From Purshia tridentata (Eukaryota; Streptophyta; Magnoliopsida; Rosales; Rosaceae), in NCBI GenBank assembly GCA_003254885.1, contig QANT01006900.1, forward strand, positions 1 to 21,994: a DNA stretch of 21,994 nt. The letters run 5' to 3'. How positions within the stretch are numbered: the first letter of the stretch is position 1; the number at the start of each line of letters is the position of its first letter. Below the pieces are notes generated by a model that was not told where the DNA came from, searched no databases, and saw only the letters and a list, made by a program, of their open reading frames with translations. Shown here one piece after another: positions 7,535 to 16,109 of the stretch. Made by a program: the position numbers and the translations under genes.

Positions 7535-8750
7535 AAGTAAGTATTTTATTTGTCTTGATTTTCTGAGAGGAAAAGTCAATTACTCGCAAAAGCTTAATTC
7601 CCTTGCTGTCCAATGCTATATTGATGGTTATGGGTGCACTGTGACTTGACTTGGGAGCTATATACATATGTGTGCTGATTTGAATTTCTTGTTGCAAAAT
7701 ATGAAGCCTTGTAGAATATGCCACAATGATCATATCGATGTGGGAACAACAAGCTTTGTTTAGAAAAATAATCAACCCTCTACATCATTGTTCAATAATT
7801 GGGATATAATATATAGATCCAGATACATACATTTAGAAGCGTATAGGTCTAAATGACGTCTCTATGGCTCTGTGCACATCATCATGACCTCCATTTTTCT
7901 ATCTTTATGTGCTTGTACTTTCTCCTCGTTTGCATGCATGCCGGCAACAGATCACTACCAATATTGTAAAATTCATTGTGTTGGTCTGCAGTGCATGCTG
8001 CAAAATTTGATACTTGAATTTACATATATGCCTACATGGGGAACACTATCCCACTTTGTCTGCTTCACAAATTAGACCTTGTCCTTCTGTAGCTGTCATC
8101 TGAAAATATCTCATTGAAAGCAGAAGTGTTGATAGATTGGTCTAAATTTTCACTTTTGGTGATCCTGAATGTACCTATATCAAAGGGAATCATGCATTCT
8201 AATTGGTGAATATAAAGATGATGAAAGTTGGGATTTACAATCCATGAAAAGGAAACTTGGGTTTTTATCAGCCTCTAGGAATCACCTCCTAAGTGTCACT
8301 GAAAAGGGCAGTGAGAAAGCATTATATTCCCTCACATCATAGTACTTAATAGTACTTGGTTCACCCCAATGCTTGGAGTGGTTTATATAGCTGCCACTTG
8401 GAATCACTCTGGAATCTGGATTGATATACCAAATGTCTGTGAAACATTTATTTGAGGTAAAAAAGGGCATTAGGCTGCAGAGGTTAGGACAATGCAGAAA
8501 ATGACATATACCTAAAAGGTTTTTAATTACAGCAATAGAATTTAATATTGTTACTACCTAGGCCAAGGAAAAAAGAAATATTGTTTACCACCTAGGTCTA
8601 AGAAGAGGTACAATCCAAATATTTTGGGGGGGGTGACATAGACAGCCTTGTCCTTGGATTCTCTGTGCCTTAGATTTAGTGTGTTTCTCTCCAGGAAGAC
8701 ATTTAGCTTAATATAGGCCTTGATATTATCGCTAGGAGAGCTGGAATTAG
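7535..8750. other. Intergenic region upstream of the GRAS gene
   Basis: Only short unconvincing reading frames are present. Noted elements are an imperfect direct repeat with CCTAGG cores (8545-8570 and 8578-8604) and an eight-G run (8626-8633), both in the proximal promoter side of the GRAS gene. Confidence 0.6.
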
Positions 8751-8751
8751 T

Positions 8752-8759
8752 CTATATAA
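8752..8759 (+). promoter_or_regulatory. TATA box of the GRAS gene
   Basis: CTATATAA lies 101 bp upstream of the GRAS ATG. Transcription would start near 8785. The resulting leader of about 65-70 bases has no upstream ATG, which supports 8853 as the start codon. Confidence 0.6.
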
Positions 8760-8852
8760 GTCCTAGTTGCTTGGTAATAGGGTCTTTCAGAGCTTTGTTG
8801 AATATATTTTGAGAAAGCAAGCAGCTAAAAAGAAGGATAGACAAACCAAGAA

Positions 8853-10430
8853 ATGGCTCCTAGCCGCGATTTCATGACAGAGGAGTGCATCAATCATGAA
8901 AGGACTAATAGGATGAGTGTGCTTGATCTGATTAGTCACTCAGCCATGGCTTGCTATCCTTACCCTTACCTGCCCTTACTGGAGGGCAATGGTTCTGTCT
9001 TGATCGTCCCATTTTCAGAAGAAAGTGGAGATCACAAGAGGCGGAAACGAACTATAAGTATTGCAGAATCAATGTCAAGTAATAATAATCTTTATAGTGG
9101 TGGAAGCAATAGCAGCATCAGCGGCATCAGCCGCAGCAGCAGTACTAGTAGCTTGAATACATTGCCAAGGCTTCATTTCCGGGATCATATATGGACTTAT
9201 ACACAAAGGTACCTTGCAGCTGAGGCTGTTGAAGAGGCTGCAGCAGCTATGATCAGTGCTGAGGAAAGTGGAGCCACCGTCGAAGATGGAACTGCTGATG
9301 GAATGAGGCTTGTTCAGCTCCTCATTGCTTGCGCTGAAGCTGTTGCTTGTCGCGACAAGTCACATGCCTCCGTTTTACTGTCTGAGCTACGGGCCAATGC
9401 TTTGGTCTTTGGCTCGTCTTTCCAGCGTGTGGCTTCTTGCTTTGTCCAGGGCCTTGCCAACCGCCTATCCCTGGTTCAACCACTTGGGGCAGTTGGTTTT
9501 GTTGCCTCCAAAGTGAACATTAAGGACTTTGCCTTGGACAAGAAGGAAGAGGCATTGCGCCTTGTCTACGAAATTTGCCCCCACATTCAGTTTGGTCATT
9601 TTGTGGCCAATTCATCAATATTGGAAGCCTTTGAGGGAGAGAGTTTTGTTCATGTGGTAGACTTGGGGATGACCCTTGGTCTGCCACATGGCGACCAGTG
9701 GCGCGGGCTGATCCAGAGCCTGGCCACTCGTGCGGGCCAGCCACCAACCCGCCTTCGAATAACCGGTGTTGGCCTTTGTGTTGACAGATTGCAAATCATT
9801 GGAGAGGAGCTTGAGGCTTATGCTGACAGCCTAGGAATCAATTTGGAGTTTTCTGTGGTGGAAAGCAACTTGGAAACTCTGCGTCCTGAAGACATCAAAA
9901 TTTTTGAGGGTGAAGTTTTGGTTGTTAATAGCATTCTCCAGCTGCACTGTGTGGTCAAAGAAAGCAGAGGAGCTCTCAATTCAGTTCTGCAGATGATTCA
10001 TGAGCTGTTACCAAAAATCTTAGTTCTTGTTGAGCAAGACTCAAGCCACAATGGACCCTTTTTTCTTGGGAGGTTTATGGAGGCACTGCATTATTACTCT
10101 GCAATATTTGACTCCCTAGATGCTATGCTGCCCAAATATGACACTAGGCGTGCCAAGATGGAACAATTCTACTTCGCTGAGGAGATCAAGAACATAATTA
10201 GTTGTGAGGGACCGGCTCGGGTGGAGAGGCATGAGAGGGTTGACCAGTGGCGCCGGAGGATGAGCCGTGCAGGGTTTCAGGGTGTAGCCATTAAGATGAT
10301 GGCTCAGGCCAAGCAGTGGCTTGGGAAGAACAAGGTTTGTGAAGGCTACACAGTTGTGGAAGAAAAGGGTTGCTTGGTTCTTGGTTGGAAATCCAAGCCC
10401 ATTGTTGCAGCCTCTTGCTGGAAGTGCTAG
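8853..10430 (+). CDS. GRAS-family transcriptional regulator (non-DELLA, SCWKC-ending)
   Basis: One uninterrupted reading frame of 525 residues, as in most GRAS genes. Residues 1-150 form a variable N-terminus with a Ser/Asn-rich stretch (75-101) and a basic KRRKR-like patch (62-66). The GRAS domain follows: leucine-repeat I about 152-214 (LVQLLIACAEAVA), VHIID motif as FVHVVD at 265-270, leucine-repeat II about 312-345, PFYRE region about 355-450 (FYFAEEIKNII), and SAW region about 454-525 with RVERHERVDQWRRRM. The family acts in the nucleus as transcription cofactors in hormone, root, light or symbiosis programmes. There is no DELLA or TVHYNP motif, so a gibberellin-receptor-binding DELLA role is not supported even though automated names may say GAI-like. 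It could belong to an arbuscular-mycorrhiza-related clade such as RAD1; I cannot prove this. The first ATG has purine at -3 and G at +4. Confidence 0.95.
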   Translation: MAPSRDFMTEECINHERTNRMSVLDLISHSAMACYPYPYLPLLEGNGSVLIVPFSEESGDHKRRKRTISIAESMSSNNNLYSGGSNSSISGISRSSSTSSLNTLPRLHFRDHIWTYTQRYLAAEAVEEAAAAMISAEESGATVEDGTADGMRLVQLLIACAEAVACRDKSHASVLLSELRANALVFGSSFQRVASCFVQGLANRLSLVQPLGAVGFVASKVNIKDFALDKKEEALRLVYEICPHIQFGHFVANSSILEAFEGESFVHVVDLGMTLGLPHGDQWRGLIQSLATRAGQPPTRLRITGVGLCVDRLQIIGEELEAYADSLGINLEFSVVESNLETLRPEDIKIFEGEVLVVNSILQLHCVVKESRGALNSVLQMIHELLPKILVLVEQDSSHNGPFFLGRFMEALHYYSAIFDSLDAMLPKYDTRRAKMEQFYFAEEIKNIISCEGPARVERHERVDQWRRRMSRAGFQGVAIKMMAQAKQWLGKNKVCEGYTVVEEKGCLVLGWKSKPIVAASCWKC

Positions 10431-10488
10431 TTTGACACTGAACCTTTTGGTTCCCAAAATCCCAACTCACAATTTCAGCATAAATTCC

Positions 10489-10636
10489 AATAAAACAATT
10501 GATCTCAGTATTCTTGGAACGGAGACTGGGGTAGTATCTCTGTCATTGGCTGCAACAAGCTCTGTGTTTGGGAGTTAAAATAAGTGAGTTTCAGTTTCAG
10601 TTTGAGCTGTTTAGTGGATTAAACAGATGGAATAAA
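10489..10636 (+). terminator. Candidate polyadenylation signals of the GRAS gene
   Basis: AATAAA occurs at 10489-10494 and 10631-10636, 59 and 201 bases after the stop codon, followed by T-rich sequence. These are plausible near-upstream elements; plant signals are loose, so this is weak evidence. Confidence 0.4.
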
Positions 10637-11243
10637 GAGGAAGGCTTGGTGGTGTGGTGTGCATATTAGGCTGGATTTCAATTGTACATATCTAACCTAA
10701 AATTTCTTTGATTCTTTAATGACCAAGGTTGACAATCATACTTCACTCCTATATTGCACCTTAGTAATTGCAAGGTAACAAATATGAAGGTTCCACATTG
10801 TCTCTCACAAAAAGAAAGAAAATCTAAACTCAAGCTTGAATTGTTGGACTTATGAGAGATTGGTAAAATAGTTAAGATTCTAAAGAGGAGAATGCTTGGA
10901 AATTATGCCCCGCTAAAAATAATGAAGAGCAAAGCAACTGAATTATGTGGAATAATAAATTTTGATTTTAATTATTTGCGCATGTGTCGTAAAGTTTGAG
11001 TAATAAATATACAAAAAATGTTAAAAACCTCTTTTTTTTTTTTTTTGTCTTAAGGTTCAAAAAGGTGTATGAGACTATGAGTATCAGTGTATCACAGAGG
11101 CTTGGCATTATTTGATGGGAATATTCATAAGAGAAATATTCTTGGAAAATATATTATTTCTCTGTCTCTCTCTTTTTTACTATGCACAAAAATAATTAGA
11201 GAAACAAACAATAAAGTAATTCCTCATGAAATTGAAAATGCAA
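10637..11243. other. Intergenic region between the GRAS and NDPK genes
   Basis: AT-rich, with a 15-base T run near 11032-11046. No gene or RNA is recognised. The last part is presumably the NDPK promoter. Confidence 0.6.
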
Positions 11244-11257
11244 TATATAATCACGTG
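11244..11257 (+). promoter_or_regulatory. TATA box overlapped by a G-box upstream of the NDPK gene
   Basis: TATATAA (11244-11250) is followed after one base by CACGTG (11252-11257), the core bound by plant bZIP and bHLH factors including light-signalling PIF and HY5 types. If this TATA box is used, transcription starts near 11275. That excludes the in-frame ATG at 11272 and makes 11287 the first ATG. Confidence 0.45.
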
Positions 11258-11286
11258 CAACAAGGAGAGGGATGGGGAGAGACAGA

Positions 11287-13627
11287 ATGGACACTGTAGC
11301 AGTGTTTGGCGGAGCAAGTCCAAGTTTTTCCTCATCCCTTCAACGCTCACCAGCTCAGAGAAGTTGCAGCTTATCCGACGCCCCCCACAAGCGTAACATA
11401 CGCACCCATCACCACCAACAACCAGCATTCGCTGCATTCCCTTCCAAGTCCCATCTTTTCTCATATTTCCCATCTTGTCCTCACCATGCTAAAACTGTCA
11501 CCAAACCTCGCATCTTCCTTCCCCACTTGGTTGCTTCCATGGTTTGCCTCTCTCACTCTCTCTCTCTTTTGAGATTTGTTGAAAGCCCTTTTCATTTTGC
11601 TTCATTTAGAGAAACCCAGTTGAAATTATTGACATTTTAAGGGGTGTGTGTGTGTGTGTGTGTGTTTTTTCAGGAACAAGTCGAAGAGACATACATAATG
11701 GTGAAGCCTGATGGTGTTCAACGTGGCCTTGTAAGCCGTTCTCTATTTTTGTATTTTGCTTTGTTCCTTTGACAGTTCTATGTCAATTTGATTGCTTGGC
11801 AGCTGGAAAGTCTTGAAAACTGCACAAAAACTTGATTTTAAGTGACCCCAATTAATTAGCTGAGCTGTAGAAGAACCTTATTTATCAGTTTAATCAGTTG
11901 AATTTATCCTGGTATTCATAGATTTATCCACATGGATTGAATTGTTTTAGGTTGGGGAGATAATCACAAGGTTTGAGAAGAAGGGATTCAAACTGACTGG
12001 ATTGAAGCTCTTCCAGTGCCCCAGAGAATTGGCAGAGGTTTGTCATTGTAGGCTTGTAGCGACTAGCAAATGCTCATGCTTTCATTTTGAGAATTCTAGT
12101 AATTCTGTTTAGTTACACTTTTTAATTCACCTATTTGATGAACTAAACAAGTGGAGCAGTTCCATAATAAACAGCATTTGTTTTGGTCAAAAGCTCCTGA
12201 AGAAAAGAATTTCAATTAAACAAAAAACCTTAGAGCTGTATAGTGGCGTAGCCATAATGGCTTATGAGATTCAATTTTCAGTTTGGGTGTATCATTTATT
12301 CTTTCTTTGCACTGAATCTGTAGACTACTTTTATGATTTCAGTTACAGTGTTCAAAGTTTGATATGATTTGACTTTGTAACTCTTTTGTGTAACTTTTGT
12401 TGTTGCAGGAGCACTATAAGGATCTTAAGGCAAAGAAGTTCTTCCCTAAATTGATCGAGTACATTGTATCTGGCCCAGTTGTGTGTATGGTATGATTTAT
12501 CCTTGTTTTCCCCTATTCTGTGTGTCCCACAGAAATCAATGAATCTAAGGTTACTTTACCTGTAATGTTATCAAGGCATGGGAGGGTGTTGGCGTTGTTG
12601 CATCAGCACGTAAGTTAATAGGGTCTACAGATCCTCTTCAAGCTGAACCGGGAACTATAAGAGGGGATCTTGCTGTTCAAACAGGAAGGTTGGGCTCTTT
12701 ACCCTTTGGGATTTGACTAATGATATGTACATTAAGTCGCACTGGTTTTCAGATAATTGTTTTATTTTGAGTTTATGGAAATTGAATTCTAATGAGACAA
12801 CCTCTTGTATGAAAATCTTGGCAGGAATGTGGTTCATGGGAGTGATAGCCCTGAAAATGGCAAGCGCGAATTAGGTACGGTTGCATTTTTTCAGAATGAC
12901 TCTCTCTCTCTCTCTCTCACTCATATAATTGCCTTTGTGATAATAGCAGTTGGGTTACTCATGAGAGGGGGAAGACAATTTTGTCATACTTTCTCAATTT
13001 TCAAACAATGTGCCTTTTTATGGCTTAAATGCCATATTTTATACTTATAGGAAGACAAAAAATTAGTTCAGTTATTAGAATTGATTGGTTTAGTTTCACA
13101 TTTATGTGATTCCGTTTGAATCTAGTTCTCTATTGTTTATATGTTGTACCATGCTGTAGTGAATTTCTTTGTTAAAGTTTCAGTGGTATATGAGATCATA
13201 ATCCAAAGATTCTAGTTATAGTTAAGTACCAACTCTGCAATCATTTGTTTCAGTGACAAAAGAGGGACCAGGTGGTTCCAAATTTTCTAATAGTGGTATT
13301 TTATCAAGAAACCAATGGAGCAAGAATTTCTTAAATGAAAATAAATAGTCTTTCACATGATTTACCCCAGAAAATCAGTTTCCCTTTTCAATGGATCATG
13401 AGAATATGAGAATGGGAAAGAGGTGATTTAATTGCCTCAACTTTGATTTGTGATGATGGTGTCTTGAATTGATAAAGATGCACATCTCTTTTCTGATGGA
13501 TATTTCTCTTCTGCAACCCCTCCCACTTTTGTGTCTCATACACTATTTGCACTCTGCAGCTCTCTGGTTCAAAGAAGGCGAACTGTGTCAGTGGACAGCA
13601 GCTCAGGCACCGTGGTTGAGGGAGTGA
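11287..13627 (+). CDS. NDPK2: Nucleoside diphosphate kinase 2, plastid type
   Basis: Seven exons: 11287-11541, 11674-11730, 11951-12037, 12409-12489, 12576-12688, 12825-12874 and 13560-13627. They join in phase into 236 residues, close to the 231 of Arabidopsis NDPK2 as I recall it. The enzyme moves the gamma phosphate from ATP to other NDPs through a phosphohistidine. Residues 1-74 are rich in Ser, Arg, His and Pro with few acids, like a plastid transit peptide. [16 protein letters not shown] at the exon 1/2 join is characteristic of NDPK2. The core has [10 protein letters not shown] (95-104), [16 protein letters not shown], the exon 5 Arg/Thr-containing nucleotide-binding stretch and the catalytic His202 in [15 protein letters not shown], and it ends APWLRE. 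NDPK2 is linked in the literature to phytochrome and oxidative-stress signalling. An in-frame ATG at 11272 is an alternative start. Confidence 0.93.
11644..11665 (+). repeat. (GT)11 microsatellite next to the NDPK intron 1 acceptor
   Basis: Eleven GT units are followed directly by six T and CAG, so the repeat occupies the 3' end of intron 1 where branch point and polypyrimidine tract normally lie. Length variation here could alter splicing of exon 2. Confidence 0.9.
12900..12919 (+). repeat. CT microsatellite in NDPK intron 6
   Basis: About ten CT units lie 25 bases after the exon 6 donor in the longest intron of the gene (685 bp). Confidence 0.85.
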
Positions 13628-14193
13628 TTTTCACTGAATGCTCAATGCTAGCAAGGGTCTCAATTTTGAAAGAGTTTTCTGAGCGCTTGTATCTCTAGTG
13701 ATTATATATGTGATATTAGACAATCCAACAGCCCCACATGAATTATCATGTTATATCTGTGATTTTGAGAATCCCTTCAAGAAATATTTGTTCTTTGTAT
13801 TCCTTTGTCGTTCTTTTTTTGTATTAATTGTTAATTAATGAAAATGACTGCTTAGATTTTAACAAGTTTCTCCAGTGGAGATACATTCACATTTAACTTT
13901 ACCATGGAAATACATTCATATTTTTCTTTTGCGGCCCTCAAGCTTAGTGATGTATAAAACAAGAAATTAGCTCGACAAACTAAATGAGAGCATTGAACTG
14001 AAATTGCTTATGAATTACAACATGATTGCCCCAAGAAAACTGATTTTTTTCCCATGCATTATGCATTCCCTCATAATTGGGGTTATAAAATTACAGTACA
14101 AATTGGCTTCCAACTGATCATGCATGATCATCTTGTCTTCTTTGTAATTTTCTTCAATAAACATACAAGATAAATCAAATCCCAAGTGCCAAA
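13628..14193. other. Shared 3' flank of two convergent genes
   Basis: This 566-bp stretch must hold the 3' ends of the NDPK transcript (+) and of the Ser-rich protein transcript (-). It is AT-rich with no additional gene. An AATAAA at 14154-14159 is on the + strand, too far from the NDPK stop to assign confidently. Overlapping 3' UTRs are possible. Confidence 0.6.
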
Positions 14194-15088
14194 TTAGGCA
14201 CAAGCCCATTTAGACATCTCCATGTGGCTATCAGGTAAAGAGATGATATATTCCTGTTCCAATTGTTGTTGTTCTGTGCTGTTGAGAGATTGACAACCGC
14301 TAGAACTTGTTGAAATACTAACATCCTCCATAACCATTGCATCCCCAGAGGACGAACATGAACTGATACTATCTTTGGCTCTCTTAAATTTAGAAAAGAG
14401 GTAGAGAACCGAAACATTTGCACTCCGCTGCTGTTTCGAAGTGCAGGTGCCCATAGAATGATAATCAGTAGAGCTTGTTGAGCTCAGTGAAGAACAATCT
14501 GTATCAACTGTCATAACCTCCTCCTGGGGAGAGCCGGGAACCTCTAGACAACCCGGCGAAGTGGCTGCGGGAGCACAGTTCACCACTATCTTCATTGGGT
14601 CCGAATCGGGAGAGCTCGAAGTAGAGCCAATGTCTGTATCTATCTCCCCTCCCCCATTAGAGCATGGACTTAAATTGCGCTTAGAACCCAATTTAAGCTT
14701 CACAAGCGTAGCCTCTGCATCAAAGAAAAAGGGAATTACTTAAGCAGCTGACTCCAATTAACAGGGAGACCTCACTGTGAGGCGACTATGAACCGTTAAT
14801 GGGTGGGGTCCACCGGAATCTGCACCCATCAACAGCTCTCAGACACCCATAAGCGTGTGAGCGATTGACCATTATTGCAAGTTGCAGCGTTCAAGATCAG
14901 TTTGTTCAGTAAAGATAAAAGCTTGGAGGAGAAATCAGTGAAAAATGGAGAAAAATAATTAAGTAATAAGAGGAAGGAAGCGAAGAGTAAGTACCGTAGA
15001 TGGAGAGAGAATCGTCTTTGAGAATCTTGGAAGGCGGTCTCTCTAAGCTCTCCACCGGACACGACGAAGCTCTTATTTTCCCGAACAT
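14194..15088 (-). CDS. Ser-rich plant protein of unknown function, two exons
   Basis: Exon 1 is 15088-14995 (94 nt) and exon 2 is 14714-14194 (521 nt). The donor is TACG/GTACTT and the acceptor TGATGCAG/AGGC; the join makes a Glu codon (S-I-Y-E-A-T-L) and keeps phase. The product has 204 residues. It starts MFGKIRASSCPVESLERPPS, then has KILKDDSLSIYEATLVKLKL, long Ser/Thr/Asp-rich stretches and one hydrophobic-basic island VSVLYLFSKFKRAKD (132-146). The end is Gln/Glu-rich, then MEMSKWACA. No enzyme motif, membrane span or signal peptide is visible; many Ser-Pro and acidic-Ser sites suggest a phosphorylated, mostly disordered protein. The conserved-looking N-terminus crossing the splice site makes it a real gene. 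I do not recognise a named family. The CT/GA repeat ends five bases before the start codon. Confidence 0.78.
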
Positions 15089-15090
15089 TA

Positions 15091-15093
<3 letters not shown>

Positions 15094-15124
<31 letters not shown>
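15094..15124. repeat. CT/GA microsatellite in the 5' leader of the Ser-rich gene
   Basis: About fifteen TC units on the + strand read as GA units in the leader of the minus-strand gene, ending five bases before its ATG. Such (GA)n tracts are binding sites of plant BPC/GAGA-binding factors and are frequent in plant leaders. Confidence 0.9.
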
Positions 15125-15127
<3 letters not shown>

Positions 15128-16109
15128 CCCACACACAGAGATCTGAAATGAATAATGTGATACTCAATCTGAGAAAAGAATGAGGAAAGTTGCGGCGCGG
15201 CAAAGACTGAAAGTAAGCGCGGGAAGCGTGCTCGAAACTCTTTCACTTTGGGCTGGGTCAATGTCGGCCCGACTTAAAGGCCTAGTTGTCTACGGCCTCC
15301 ATATTTTTTTTTTAATTACCACTCTACACTATTAAAAAGAGTTAATTACAAATAAATCAATCAAAAATTTCACAATTACATTTTAATCAATGCAATTTTT
15401 TATAATTTCATTTTAGTCACTATTGACCAAAAATGAATTGAGTTTAGTAACTAAAATGAAATATAGTTTCAAAATCTATTGATCTTTATGGAAAAGTAAA
15501 ATTTACATTGATTATTATATAATATTAAAATATTTTATTGATTTAAATGTAATTTTCTATATTTTTTTAATTCTTTAAATTTCTTTGGACTATTTTTTTA
15601 GAGGAAATTTCTTATAACTTACAGGAATTTTAGTAAAACTTGCACTCTAAACTGGTCACCATGAACATAGAGGAGAGGGGAAGGGGAGGAGAGGAAAACA
15701 GAAAAAGTAAAATGGTTATTACAATATTTGAAGAATATGATGAGTATAAAAGTGAGTGCATTAAAATTTAAGATCAAACTCTCTGCCTTTTCTTCAAGGT
15801 AAGTTGGGCTCTGAGTGGTAGCCTGATATTCAAGAAAGAAAAATGACCAAAGAGCTGTAGCCTCTCCATTCACTCTCGAATCTCTATACAGAACATTTTG
15901 CAAAAACCGATAGAGAATTTTTTACATCTTAAAATAGCACTTGAAGAGCTTGTGCCGAAACAAAACGATGCCAAATACAGAATATACCCCATGGATGAAT
16001 TGAAGTTTCCTTCTCCATGTACAAATTTAATCAGCAAGCTACTAATTTTAGAAAAAGAAAAAGAAAAAGTTCCCGACTAGTTAGAAAGCTATCCCTTCTC
16101 ACAACACAA
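15125..16109. other. Region between the Ser-rich gene start and the ABC1 kinase 3' end
   Basis: 15125-15300 is the upstream side of the Ser-rich gene and is relatively GC-rich. 15300-15600 is very AT-rich and carries an 18-bp imperfect inverted repeat (15405-15422 / 15445-15462). 15600-16109 is less extreme and probably includes the kinase 3' UTR. No further gene is supported; the 60-codon frame at 15898-16080 lacks any conserved feature. Confidence 0.6.
15405..15462. repeat. Imperfect inverted repeat, possible MITE or hairpin
   Basis: ATTTCATTTTAGTCACTA and its near-complement TAGTAACTAAAATGAAAT form an 18-bp stem with one mismatch around a 22-base loop. A related AATTACATTTTAATCA phrase lies just upstream (15374-15389), so the unit may be a partly repeated transposon-derived sequence. 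Confidence 0.5.

Noticed and set aside
7479..8075. Frames of 60-98 codons in the GRAS upstream region
   Set aside because: Composition is that of random AT-rich DNA, no domain or splice support except the 7424-7534 island reported separately.
8853..9300. DELLA domain in the GRAS N-terminus
   Set aside because: No DELLA, LEQLE or TVHYNP motif can be seen; the N-terminus is Ser-rich and different.
10321..10578. 85-codon frame overlapping the GRAS 3' end
   Set aside because: It reads the GRAS coding strand in another frame and runs into the 3' UTR.
11272..11286. Upstream in-frame ATG as NDPK2 start
   Set aside because: It adds only MGRDR and lies about 22 bases after the TATA box, likely outside the transcript; kept as an alternative.
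11180..11640. Overlapping short frames on both strands around NDPK exon 1
   Set aside because: They are shadows of the transit-peptide exon; only the frame that reads FLPHLVASM and splices to EQVEETY fits a known family.
15619..16080. Short frames (94 and 60 codons) after the kinase stop
   Set aside because: They have no conserved motif and lie in the probable 3' UTR or spacer.
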